Source: Chordicoccus furentiruminis (GTDB taxonomy: Bacteria; Bacillota; Clostridia; Lachnospirales; Lachnospiraceae). Taken from it: a DNA stretch of 64,000 nt. The DNA lies in NCBI RefSeq assembly GCF_019355395.1, contig NZ_CP048829.1:372001-436000 (forward strand), written 5' to 3'. The notes below the pieces were generated by a model. That model made no database searches. It was given only the letters and a program-made list of their open reading frames with translations, and was not told the origin of the DNA. A program made the position numbers and the translations under genes. This document shows, piece after piece, positions 8,706-16,723 of the stretch. Each line of letters begins with the position of its first letter. Within the stretch, counting starts at the first letter, position 1.

Positions 8706-8956
8706 ATTGCCTGTTCAGTTTTTGCGAACATTATTGTACGCTATCCGCTCCAGGCGGCGATCCGGCTGTCGAAATATTACGAAATGACTTTTATGAACTT
8801 TTTGAGCTCACCAGTAAATGATTTTCATGGATGGATCAGAAGTAGCCCCGAAAACGCAAAAGAGCCCCGGAGGCTGATCTGCTATCTGAATCGACATGCA
8901 GAAAACCTCCGGGGCTCTTTTGCAGGTTGCCATCGAAAAAGGGCATCGGCACCTTT
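8706..8956. other. Noncoding junction carrying a long inverted repeat
   Basis: Between the tail-protein fragment and the HTH/pRiA4b gene. It holds the 18-bp inverted repeat listed next; nothing else was recognised. Confidence 0.4.
8856..8923. terminator. Perfect 18-bp inverted repeat, probable terminator
   Basis: GCAAAAGAGCCCCGGAGG at 8856-8873 is repeated as its exact reverse complement at 8906-8923, with a 32-base spacer. The T-rich arm ends (CTCTTTTGC) make it a plausible bidirectional terminator, 34 bases after the stop of the 8957-11119 gene. The perfect arms could instead be an element end. Confidence 0.6.
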
Positions 8957-11119
8957 CTACAGAAGGTTAAAATCCGAGGAATTATCCTTGTGCCATCCCT
9001 GGCTTTTCGCCCAGGTCAGACTGTCCTTCTTCTCCTGTTTCCTGTCCGCTTTCTCATCCGGATCCAGTCCTTCCAGTTCCGGATGGATATTCCCCAGAAA
9101 TTCCGTGAAGCCGTGGAGGCCGCCTACATCATCGATCAGCATCTCCCCGTCACGTGCGAGAAGAACAGGTCGGTAAACCTCACGGCATTTCACATTCGCG
9201 CTGTCAAGCTCTGACTGTGTGATCCTTCCGGCAGTGACAAGATCCGGGCAGTTCCGACTCGCGGTGATCCGGATCTTCCAGCCGTCGCCAAAGTCATAAT
9301 GATAATAAAGCGTATCTGTCACCGGAGGCGGTACCACCTGTACCTCCGGAGAATCAACCTGAGCTTCGATGATCCTCTTCATGTACCTTCCTACACTTCC
9401 ATAGATCTCCTGTCCTGAGGAACAGATCTCGCCGTCAATATATTCCCGCTCTTTCTCAGAGCAGCCATCCGGAAGCTCATCCGTTCCCGCCGCAAGAACG
9501 GAAGAAATGGGCAGCCTCTCCAGGAGCGCCATGGGATTCCTTTCAAAGATGAACTTCAGTGCTTCCGCCGGAAGCTCCTCAAAGTTCTTCACTTCCACCC
9601 GGTAAGAGATTTCTTCACTGCCCCAGGGCTTTGGTGCCTCTCTCTTCCTGCCCTGATAGTCATACTCCGGAGATGCCATGGATATCAGTTCCGCTCCGTC
9701 ATACTTTCCTGTCTCCGCATTCCATGCATTCTGATAAAGCACATAATACTCTGCCCCCATGTCGAGCCTCATCATGTCTTCCTGACAGCTCAAGATCCCC
9801 TCCCCGCGGCATTGCGAAAGATACGGCCCCGTATATTTCTTCCGAAGCCAGTTCTTGAAGCTGCCGCCATTATAGTCATCCGCCCAGAATTCATCATTCT
9901 CGTCCATAAGAGGCGAACGGAACAGCACACCCACAAGGCAGCTCCACATGGAGGCATTATCATGTGTGATTCTCCGGAATACCTCTTCCGGCAGTTCAAA
10001 CTCACGCAGGTGAGAGTTCTGCCAGCCGAATGCCCTCTGAATCACGTAATGAAGGGCATAGAGCGGAAGGTCTTCCGGCACAGCGATGTCCCTGCTGATT
10101 CTGTCACCGTATTTAAGATTCCCATATTTCTTAAGAATCTGCGTGATTTCATCCGAATCATAATCATCGTAAAGTTCGAGGTGCAGGCGGATCACATCAA
10201 CCGGTTCCGGAGGAAGCCGGTCTCCCGCAATCTCTTCAAGTATTTTTCTATCCCGGTCTCCTAATGCGCCCTTATACAGGCCAAGCTCGTGTTCCAGCTC
10301 TCCAAGTCTGATCTTTTCCTCATCTGAAAATGCCTTCTTCTCTTTCAGCTGCTCATATTCTTTTTCCTTTTCAGCTTTCTCTTCTGTGGCCTTTTTTAGT
10401 ATAGCGGTAAGTTCTTCTGAGAGCCCTCCTGCCTCATCTGTATCTCCGGCGGCCATCTGTGCTTCCATCTCTTTCCGGATCTTCTCCACATCTTCCCAGG
10501 TATTCCTGTGCGGTCTGTGGTAGGCCTCTGTATAAGACATCCTGATATCCTTCTGCCATTCTTTATGGGTGCCTTTATCCTCTGCCATATTTTTTCCTTT
10601 CCGGTCAGTAGTAGCCTTATTTGCATCAGGAAAAGCTGCCTGTCTGTCTTTGCCCGCCTGTCTCTTTTCCTGATCCTGCCTTTCCTTGTGTCTCTGCCTC
10701 TTATTCTGCTCCTGCCTCTCCTGCAGCCCCTGCCTTTTTTTCTGCGCCTGTCTTTTCTTCTGCTCCTTCTCATATGCCCGATAATCGCGGACGTCCGAGG
10801 CATGCTCTGTCGGATCCAGAGTATGATCCACCTTGCTTTCATAAGGCAGGGAAGTTGACACCGTCGCTGTCGAGATGCCGAGATCCCGGGCAATATCACG
10901 AATACTCATGCCGGAATCCCTGAGCCGGATCACTTTATCCGTATATGGAGACTGCAGTTCTCCTATTGTTATCAAAATCTTTCGTACCTTGTTGCGGTTG
11001 ATATCAAAGGCTCTTGCCGTATCACGGATCGACCCGTCCGGCTCTGTGGGCGTTTTCGTATTCCTGAAATACGCCGCAACTTTCTCCATAAACTCCTTAT
11101 CCTTCTGAGAGATTGACAT
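8957..11119 (-). CDS. HTH plus plasmid pRiA4b ORF-3-like domain protein
   Basis: A 720-residue protein from the ATG at 11119 (MSISQKDKEF), preceded by AGAGGAA. Residues about 30-90 contain two helix-turn-helix units (SIRDTARAFDINRNKVRKIL and MSIRDIARDLGISTATVS). Then comes a long Lys/Arg/Glu/Gln-rich coiled stretch (about 105-290). The C-terminal half carries the pRiA4b ORF-3-like fold in two blocks, LHYVIQRAFGWQNSHLREF and LYYHYDFGDGWKIRI, with an insert of roughly 200 residues between them. The family is common on mobile DNA, and its function is not established; here DNA binding is likely. It lies directly downstream of a truncated mobile-element gene. Confidence 0.65.
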   Translation of the reverse strand: MSISQKDKEFMEKVAAYFRNTKTPTEPDGSIRDTARAFDINRNKVRKILITIGELQSPYTDKVIRLRDSGMSIRDIARDLGISTATVSTSLPYESKVDHTLDPTEHASDVRDYRAYEKEQKKRQAQKKRQGLQERQEQNKRQRHKERQDQEKRQAGKDRQAAFPDANKATTDRKGKNMAEDKGTHKEWQKDIRMSYTEAYHRPHRNTWEDVEKIRKEMEAQMAAGDTDEAGGLSEELTAILKKATEEKAEKEKEYEQLKEKKAFSDEEKIRLGELEHELGLYKGALGDRDRKILEEIAGDRLPPEPVDVIRLHLELYDDYDSDEITQILKKYGNLKYGDRISRDIAVPEDLPLYALHYVIQRAFGWQNSHLREFELPEEVFRRITHDNASMWSCLVGVLFRSPLMDENDEFWADDYNGGSFKNWLRKKYTGPYLSQCRGEGILSCQEDMMRLDMGAEYYVLYQNAWNAETGKYDGAELISMASPEYDYQGRKREAPKPWGSEEISYRVEVKNFEELPAEALKFIFERNPMALLERLPISSVLAAGTDELPDGCSEKEREYIDGEICSSGQEIYGSVGRYMKRIIEAQVDSPEVQVVPPPVTDTLYYHYDFGDGWKIRITASRNCPDLVTAGRITQSELDSANVKCREVYRPVLLARDGEMLIDDVGGLHGFTEFLGNIHPELEGLDPDEKADRKQEKKDSLTWAKSQGWHKDNSSDFNLL

Positions 11120-11286
11120 ATGAATTTCCTCTCTTTTCACACTTAGACATGTCTTAGCAAGAGAATACCCTGAGTCTTGATCAATGTCAATATATGTTCT
11201 GATGCTTTCACAGTTAGACACATCAAGGAAGAAAAACAGCCACACAAGGGGATTTCAAGGGAGGCGGGCACAGGGCACGTAGAGGA

Positions 11287-11442
11287 TCACAGCACCCCGC
11301 CGTCTTTGTCGACTGTGATGTCTCCGATCTCGTAGGCGCAGGTCGGCATCCGCATGTACTTTGATTCCTGTCCGGTGATCTCTGCGATGGCGTTTACCAG
11401 CTCTTTTCTCTCTGTTCCTGTCTTGTTGTAGTTTGCTTTCAT
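11287..11442 (-). CDS. Short mobile-element protein (virulence-protein-like), apparently truncated
   Basis: Fifty-one residues, MKANYNKTGTERKELVNAIA onward through MRMPTCAYEIGDITVDKDGG, with GGAGG well placed before the ATG at 11442. The start matches proteins found in Clostridial integrative elements and phages annotated as virulence-related, which are usually much longer after the VDKDG block. It stops right after that block, so it is probably truncated. IS110 copy 1 begins 30 bases upstream of the ATG. Confidence 0.5.
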   Translation of the reverse strand: MKANYNKTGTERKELVNAIAEITGQESKYMRMPTCAYEIGDITVDKDGGVL

Positions 11443-11643
11443 GGTATGTACCTCCTTTTGGTAGCACATACATACTACGAAACTAACCCCAGCCTTTGAG
11501 GTACGTCTATATACGCTCTACAGGCAAAAACAGTCAAGAGATATTTTTAAAGACCATGTTTTACGAAAAATGGGTGCAAAAAGTTAACCTTAACCATTTG
11601 CAAGGTTACGGTTTACCATGTAAGATAAATTTCAGAGAGATGC

Positions 11644-12894
11644 TTAAGCGGGTACAAGCTTAAATCCCAGTTTGGTGGCTTCGGATTTCAACTTCTGCTT
11701 ACGTCTCTCTTCTTGATTTTTCTTTGTTTGCTCATAATGCTCCTCGGAGTATTCCTCTCCACTCGTTAAGAGATTCCAGATAATAACAAGCAACTTCCGT
11801 GCAACAGCGATCAATGCCTTTTTGATTCCTCTGCGTGCTTTGAGCCGGTAAAACCAGTCCCGTAAGAAGAAATTCTTGCACCGTGTAGCCGCCCACGCAC
11901 ATTGCACCATCACGCTTTTAATTCTTGGATTTCCCTTCGTGAGGCGTGCTGTTTTCTTCTTTTTGGCACTTTCGTTATCTCCCGGACATAACCCAGCCCA
12001 TTTGACGAGATGTCCTGCAGTTGGAAACATGGAAAGATCTGTCCCAAGTTCGGAAATAATAATCGTACTCGCACGTCTTTGAACTGCCGGAATGGTTTCA
12101 AGCAACTCTAAAGCAGGTTCGTATTTTCCAGCGTATTCGGATATGCGGTTTTCGACCTCTTCAATCTCCGAATCGCAGTTTTCTTTTACCTTTACAAGAT
12201 TCTTGAGAAAAAGTCGATCGTGATCGGATAGCTGCCCGGCCACAGCAAGCTGAACATCTTCCATCTTATTCCGGAGAGTACCTTTCAAACATTCATCAAC
12301 ATCTGATGCCGTTAACTTTCCTTTTTCACAAAGCCTTTTTATCAACTGAATTCCGCTGACTCCGAAGATATCCGTAAGAATCGTTGAAAGTTTAAACCCG
12401 CACTGTTGCAGATATTTTTCAATCCGGTTTTTATGTCCGACCATTTCTTTTATCAGGATATCCCGGTAGCGTGTCCAGTCTCGCAGCTCTCGGATTTTTT
12501 TGGGTGGGATATAACTTGGTGCCAGGAGACCGGCCCTCAGGAGTGTTGCAATCCAGTGAGCATCTTTTATATCGGTCTTCTTGCCGGGTACATTTTTCAT
12601 ATGGTGCGGATTGGCGACAATGATTTTGACATTTTTCTGCTCGTCGTCATCGTAGAGAATTGATTCCAGCACGTTATAAATCGGAAACCAATAGACTCCG
12701 GTGCTTTCCATCGCCACATGTCGACAGTTGTTCTCAATGATCCATTTCTTGAATTCATCAAGACCATTGAGCAGTGTTGGAAATTCACGGATTTCAGGTT
12801 CTGGCTCTTCATCCAGTCTGCCTTTCAGCAGGCAGGCAACAAGAACTTCCTTGTGAACGTCCAGGCCACAACAGATGTCCAGAAGATTTTGCAT
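11644..12894 (-). CDS. IS110-family transposase (DEDD), copy 1
   Basis: A 416-residue transposase from the ATG at 12894 (MQNLLDICCGLDVHKEVL), preceded by GGGAGGA. The RuvC-like DEDD domain shows GLDVHKE, AMESTGVYW and GKKTDIKDAHW; the C-terminal Transposase_20 domain shows IPAVQRRASTIIISELG, WAGLCPGDNESAKKKK (catalytic Ser region) and RARRGIKKALIAVARKL. Length is normal. It would cut and rejoin DNA guided by an RNA made from the element's noncoding end. It is intact and identical to copy 2, indicating recent movement. Confidence 0.93.
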   Translation of the reverse strand: MQNLLDICCGLDVHKEVLVACLLKGRLDEEPEPEIREFPTLLNGLDEFKKWIIENNCRHVAMESTGVYWFPIYNVLESILYDDDEQKNVKIIVANPHHMKNVPGKKTDIKDAHWIATLLRAGLLAPSYIPPKKIRELRDWTRYRDILIKEMVGHKNRIEKYLQQCGFKLSTILTDIFGVSGIQLIKRLCEKGKLTASDVDECLKGTLRNKMEDVQLAVAGQLSDHDRLFLKNLVKVKENCDSEIEEVENRISEYAGKYEPALELLETIPAVQRRASTIIISELGTDLSMFPTAGHLVKWAGLCPGDNESAKKKKTARLTKGNPRIKSVMVQCAWAATRCKNFFLRDWFYRLKARRGIKKALIAVARKLLVIIWNLLTSGEEYSEEHYEQTKKNQEERRKQKLKSEATKLGFKLVPA

Positions 12895-12959
12895 AGACGG
12901 TCCTCCCTTCAAATGTGTAATTGACAGGGCGGATGTACTCCGGTGATATTGAATTATAC

Positions 12960-13090
12960 TACGCGTGCTATTCCTGAAATGCATAGGCAGATCAGGGCGA
13001 CATGTTCCTGTGCTCCAGAATACATCGAACCATGATCACTCACGATTTCTGAGAATCAGATGTATGTCGATCTTGCCCTGTATTTTCAGT
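12960..13090 (-). ncRNA. Candidate IS110 bridge RNA region, copy 1
   Basis: The 260 bases upstream of the transposase gene fold into a long stem with internal loops: CAGGGC (12993-12998) pairs with GCCCTG (13075-13080), and GACAT (12999-13003) with ATGTC (13064-13068), leaving an unpaired GATCTT on one side. Inside lies the hairpin CTGA-gaa-TCAG (13049-13059). Established work shows IS110 elements encode a bridge/seek RNA in a noncoding end. The exact ends and guide loops were not determined. The same structure occurs 27401 bases downstream in copy 2. Confidence 0.45.
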
Positions 13091-13163
13091 ATAGCGGATA
13101 AGGGCCACAGTTTCATTCCTACCTGTGAAAATCCATTTCATTGGTGATCACTCTTTCGAGCCG

Positions 13164-13403
13164 CTATAGCAACACATAGATCGAAGCGTCCTTTGCCATC
13201 ACGTCATGGAAACAGGAGAAAGCTTTCTTTAAGAACTCATATCCGTCCTTGTCGTTTAAGTCATCGTTTTTGATCTTCCCGGAGGTACTCTCCAGGTTGA
13301 CGAGATACGGAGGATCCGTGCAGACGATCTTATCCGCGGCGGAGTCGGGCTTGCTCCCGGCTCTAATCCGCCTGCCGCCGCGGTAGGTTCCGTCTTTTGC
13401 CAC
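13164..13403 (-). pseudogene. Chimeric fragment: small terminase start joined to a DNA methylase
   Basis: A GTG-started frame of 79 residues. MAKDGTYRGGRRIRAGSKP and the following ADKI resemble P27-type small terminase N-termini; from VCTDPPYLVNLESTSGKIKN on it matches an N6/N4 DNA methylase containing the DPPY motif. The methylase homology ends at SIYVLL where the IS110 end begins. A deletion seems to have fused two phage genes in frame. It cannot be a working terminase or methylase. Confidence 0.65.
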
Positions 13404-13558
13404 ACTTACACTTCCTTTCCATAGGCGGCATGGGGTTAATCCCCTGTTTGAATTGAAAAAATTGCATGCGTGAGGAGGCGGCGGTCTCCTGTGCCACTGG
13501 TTTTAGGGATCTTTACCTCCCCCGCCTCTCTCTTCTTTCAAATTACATTAATAATTTA
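13404..13558. other. Noncoding phage leader before the small terminase fragment
   Basis: GC-rich sequence between the HNH and small terminase remnants, containing on the minus strand GGCGGGGGAGGTAAAGATCC and a CCGCCGCCTCC block. Such noncoding stretches ahead of P27-type terminases often hold the packaging (cos) region; that role here is inference. Confidence 0.35.
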
Positions 13559-13587
13559 TTGAATTCGTCCTAGAATTTATCTATAAT
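13559..13587 (+). promoter_or_regulatory. Promoter of phd-doc
   Basis: TTGAAT (13559-13564), 17-bp spacer, TATAAT (13582-13587). The inverted repeat AATTC-GTCCTA-GAATT lies in the spacer and is a likely Phd operator. AAAGGAGG follows at 13597. Confidence 0.8.
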
Positions 13588-13612
13588 CAAAAATACAAAG
13601 GAGGTACTCATT

Positions 13613-13855
13613 ATGATTATTGATACAGATAAAACTGTTTCTATGACTGAAGCTAATCAGAACTTTTCCAAGGTTGCCCGCATGGCAATGGAATATGGCG
13701 ACGTCACTATTCTGAAAAACAACAAGGTTTTTCTAACTGTTCACTATGCCCAACAGGATGATTCTGTAAAGGCTGCTTCTGACGAAGACGTGCTTGCCTC
13801 CTCGGAAAAGCTCTTGAAACGAAACAAACACGTTTATGAGGAACTTGCCAAATGA
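13613..13855 (+). CDS. phd: Phd-type antitoxin
   Basis: An 80-residue antitoxin, MIIDTDKTVSMTEANQNFSK then VARMAMEYGDVTILKNNKV, the Phd/YefM N-terminal DNA-binding fold, with a charged C-terminal tail (SSEKLLKRNKHVYEELAK) that should bind Doc. The ATG is 9 bases after a perfect AGGAGG. Its stop overlaps the toxin start in ATGA. It lies antiparallel to the surrounding phage fragments, between HNH and small terminase remnants. Confidence 0.88.
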   Translation: MIIDTDKTVSMTEANQNFSKVARMAMEYGDVTILKNNKVFLTVHYAQQDDSVKAASDEDVLASSEKLLKRNKHVYEELAK

Positions 13856-14229
13856 ATATGCTGACCAAACAGCAGATTCTTCTGTTGCACTCACAACTGA
13901 TCAGACAATCGGGAGGATCCGATGGCATTCGTGATGAGGGAATGCTTGATTCAGCAATTAACCAGCCCTTTCAGACCTTCAACGGTATAGAGCTTTATCC
14001 CAGCATTGTCGACAAAGCCATCCGCCTTGGGTACGGACTGATTACAAATCACCCTTTTATTGACGGCAACAAGCGCATTGGAACACATGCCCTCCTTGTG
14101 ACGTTGGATATCAATGGTATTGAACTACAATATCGGGACGAAGATCTGATCCAACTAATCCTGAAAATTGCTTCGGGAAAAGCAGATGATCGCATCCTTC
14201 GAACATGGGTTCTTGCGCACATCGCGTAA
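13852..14229 (+). CDS. doc: Doc/Fic-family toxin
   Basis: A 125-residue Fic-fold toxin. The motif NHPFIDGNKRIGTHA (His67 to Arg75) is complete, so catalysis is likely intact. Doc kinases of phage P1 type have H-x-F-x-x-A-N-K-R; the Gly here (DGNKR) is nearer to AMP-transferring Fic enzymes, so the modification (phosphorylation of EF-Tu versus nucleotidylation) is open. The family kills or arrests the cell when the antitoxin is lost. Overlap by four bases with phd implies coupled translation. Confidence 0.88.
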   Translation: MNMLTKQQILLLHSQLIRQSGGSDGIRDEGMLDSAINQPFQTFNGIELYPSIVDKAIRLGYGLITNHPFIDGNKRIGTHALLVTLDINGIELQYRDEDLIQLILKIASGKADDRILRTWVLAHIA

Positions 14230-14256
14230 TGAGTTCTTTTTCTTACTCATCTCCCT

Positions 14257-14351
14257 TCAGTACCGATACGTCGGATTGCTATCCTCTCTCCTCGTCTTCC
14301 TGTCATGGCATCTCTTGCAGAGCGCCTGCCAGTTCGATCTGTCCCAGAAGC
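14257..14351 (-). pseudogene. HNH endonuclease, C-terminal fragment
   Basis: The minus strand reads GFWDRSNWQALCKRCHDRKT and ends SNPTYRY-stop. NWQALCKRCHDRKT is the C-terminal half of the HNH motif in phage HNH nucleases, normally encoded just upstream of the small terminase. An in-frame stop precedes the fragment, and the IS66 end starts 9 bases further on, which removed the rest. Confidence 0.7.
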
Positions 14352-14360
14352 CTTAACTTC

Positions 14361-14472
14361 GTAAACGTCAAACCATTTGCCCTGGACGAAAGAAATGCCG
14401 CTGACTTTCATCAGCGGTAAACGTCAAACCATTCGCCCTGGACGAAAGAAATGCCGCTGACTTTCATCAGCG
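14361..14472. repeat. Two tandem 56-bp copies of the IS66 end
   Basis: The unit beginning GTAAACGTCAAACCATT occupies 14361-14416 and again 14417-14472, differing at one position (TTGCC/TCGCC). GTAA... is the usual IS66 terminus. Each unit ends with a hairpin (GCCGCTGA...TCAGCG), the second of which runs into the tnpC stop region and may act as a terminator. Confidence 0.85.
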
Positions 14473-16125
14473 GCGCGGTTTGTGACACTTTTCGGGAAGC
14501 TGATCTGACCATGGTAACAATGGTTCAAGCTTTGATGTGCCGATATCTCCTTTTTCATCGGCGAGCTTTGGCAGCTCAGTCAGGAGGTGTTCCAGATAGC
14601 AGAAGACGTTGAGTTTATTGAGCTTCGCAGTCTCTACAATTGAATAGATAACCGCACTGGCCTGGGCTCCACGTATGGAATCAATGATGACCCAGTTCTT
14701 CCTTCCGATCGTAAACGGCCGGATGGCACGTTCCGAGGCCGAGTTGTCCATCGGGACATACCCGTTTGTCAGGAAGACGCGGAGATATTTCTCCTTGTCG
14801 ATGCAGTAGTTCAGGCCCTCAGCCGTTTTTCCACGCGGAAGGACTGTGGTATCACTGACGCATTTCTTTACCCACATGAAAAACTCATCAACAAGCGGGG
14901 CAATTGACTTCTGCCGCTCCCTGATCCGTTCCTCTGCTGAAAGATCCCGGAGAGTATCTTCAATCTTGTACATCGCTGCGATCCGAACCAATGCCTGATA
15001 AGCGATGGCGTTCTTTGTTCTCTTTTTATTATCTTTACTGAGAGCTTTGATCGCATCCGCGAAATCCCGTCGGGCATGTACCCAGCAGTTCGCGTTCGTG
15101 ATTCCATCCATCGAATCATCCAGGATGTGATACTGCTGGAGACCATCCGTTTCCAGGATTCCTTTGAACTCCTTCAGGAATTCTTTCGGATGCTGATGGT
15201 GCCGGGTGCGCTGATAATCGTAGATTACGATCGGACGCTCTTTGTTGAATTCCCCGGTCCGGTAAACCCACATGTAATTCTTGTGGCCCGGAGCGCTTTT
15301 CTTATCATCCGGATTTTTCGGATCGTTATCGTGGATGACCTGGCAGGTGGTTTCATCTGCCTGGATGACTCCTTCATCATTATGAAGGAGTTCTTCCTTC
15401 ATCAGCCCCCAGACCGCCTTGAGATATTTCTGACTGACCGCAATGGTCCAGTTGGCCATGTTCTGTCGGGGGATGTTGACACCGTTCATCTCAAACTGCT
15501 GCTCGATCCGGTAGAGCGGCATTGCGTTGAGGTACTTCGCATTCAGAATCGCGGCCACCAGGGAAGGCGTTGCATCGCTGTTCTTCAGAAGATCCTTTGG
15601 ACGGTCGCCGCGGAGAAATTCATCCTGATGATCACCGTCCGTTCCGACAGCGGCATCAACCGTATATTTCTCTGCCGTAAAGGTCGCAGGCTGGCAGCGG
15701 ACACGGGTGAATTCTTCCTGCTTCATCCTTCTCCAGCAGCCTTTCCCGAAGTACTGGTCGAGCTGTTCATCCGTAAGGGCATGATGAATCTCTTCCTGAG
15801 GGAGATCCTTGAAGTCTTCCTGCCGTTTTCCCTTCTGCTTCGGCTTCTTTACAATGACCTTGATGAGGACTTTGTCAGCATCCGGCTCAGGAATATCGGG
15901 ATCGGCGTATTCTTCTGCCTCATTGAAAAGAGACATCTGGCCTGCGATCTGATCGATCTTCTCGGCTCTGCGTCCGAAACGGTTTTGCTGGGCAAGACGG
16001 ATCTGTTCGATCAGTCTGTCCAGGTTCTGATTCGTCTGATCGAGCTGATCCTGAAGGGTGCAGAACAGGCTGATGATCTGTTCCTTGCTGAAATCATTCA
16101 GTTGTTCCGGAGTGTATTTTCCCAT
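14467..16125 (-). CDS. tnpC: IS66-family transposase TnpC
   Basis: A full-length 552-residue IS66 transposase. Coiled N-terminus (QDQLDQTNQNLDRLIEQIRL), AQQNRFGRRAEKID, then the DDE region with IQADETTCQV, YHILDDSMDGITNANCWVH (ARRDF follows) and NSASERAIRPFTIGRKNW, followed by the IS66 C-terminal part (IVETAKLNKLNVFCYLEHLL). It is separated from tnpB by an inserted ISL3, so its normal operon expression is broken. Confidence 0.92.
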   Translation of the reverse strand: MGKYTPEQLNDFSKEQIISLFCTLQDQLDQTNQNLDRLIEQIRLAQQNRFGRRAEKIDQIAGQMSLFNEAEEYADPDIPEPDADKVLIKVIVKKPKQKGKRQEDFKDLPQEEIHHALTDEQLDQYFGKGCWRRMKQEEFTRVRCQPATFTAEKYTVDAAVGTDGDHQDEFLRGDRPKDLLKNSDATPSLVAAILNAKYLNAMPLYRIEQQFEMNGVNIPRQNMANWTIAVSQKYLKAVWGLMKEELLHNDEGVIQADETTCQVIHDNDPKNPDDKKSAPGHKNYMWVYRTGEFNKERPIVIYDYQRTRHHQHPKEFLKEFKGILETDGLQQYHILDDSMDGITNANCWVHARRDFADAIKALSKDNKKRTKNAIAYQALVRIAAMYKIEDTLRDLSAEERIRERQKSIAPLVDEFFMWVKKCVSDTTVLPRGKTAEGLNYCIDKEKYLRVFLTNGYVPMDNSASERAIRPFTIGRKNWVIIDSIRGAQASAVIYSIVETAKLNKLNVFCYLEHLLTELPKLADEKGDIGTSKLEPLLPWSDQLPEKCHKPRR

Positions 16126-16353
16126 GAAACCGTTCCTCTTCTACCTGTCATTATACGAAAAAGTGCGGTTTTAAGCCACTTTCCGGGCTTTCGGTCTTCG
16201 TCATTCTGCCTATGGTTCAGCTTCCGCAGGCTGCCCGTATGCGGTATGGAAAGATAGACTTTTCAAAGTGCAATGCCTCATCCAGAAGCAGAGCAGCACA
16301 CCCTCTGCTCCGGTATGAGACCTTCTGCGAAGCACAGAAGTAAGTTTTGATCA
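16126..16353. other. IS66 leader of tnpC up to the ISL3 end
   Basis: About 230 noncoding bases. An 11-bp sequence ACTTTTCAAAG at 16258-16268 recurs at 18164-18174 just beyond the other side of the ISL3 element, but not immediately at the element ends, so it is not a clean target duplication. Confidence 0.4.
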
Positions 16354-16399
16354 TGCAAAACAGAGCCGAAAAATTTGGGTCAATCACTTTTTCTGTGTG

Positions 16400-16723
16400 C
16401 TTGATGGTTACTGGTTACGTACGCCACCCTTGACTGAACCTGTCAGAAACGCTGCGGCTTAAGTGCCGACGGTGAAGAACTCAAGAACAGCCTGCCTTCT
16501 TCACCATATCGGCTGCTCAGTATAGCGTTTCTGCCAGAACCCGCCAAGGGCAGGCCCTGCTTCGCAGGGTGGCTGTTTCTATGCCTCAGGCTCAGGAGCC
16601 TAAGAACAGCCTGCTTATAACACTTTGCACCTTTACACTTGAATAAAAGAAGGATCATCCTGTAAGGTTGTACGTATCATCCTGGCAAGATGAGATACCA
16701 CAATCCAAAGGAGACCCTTCATC
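16400..16723. other. Long noncoding leader of the ISL3 transposase
   Basis: About 320 bases with several short inverted repeats (for example GGCAGGCCCTGC-ttc-GCAGGG near 16550) and two related GAACAGCCTGC blocks at about 16491 and 16613. No gene is visible. It is long for an ISL3 leader and may hold a structured RNA or an older small insertion. Confidence 0.35.

Larger units (their letters stand above)
11472..13154 (-). mobile_element. IS110-family element, copy 1
   Basis: The 1683 bases 11472-13154 recur at 38873-40555 with a constant offset of 27401; wherever compared they are the same, including an identical transposase. Flanks diverge at both ends, which sets the repeat limits, although the true element ends may differ by a few bases because both left flanks read ACATAYATACTACG. 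No inverted repeats or target duplication are visible, as expected for IS110. Confidence 0.9.

Noticed and set aside
8289-9176. A 295-codon plus-strand frame across the major tail fragment and the pRiA4b gene end
   Set aside because: It is antisense to two minus-strand regions with recognised homology and has no supporting start signal.
13559-14229. phd-doc as part of the neighbouring IS66 or IS110 elements
   Set aside because: It lies outside both element boundaries and is flanked by phage HNH and terminase remnants, so it is cargo of the broken phage.
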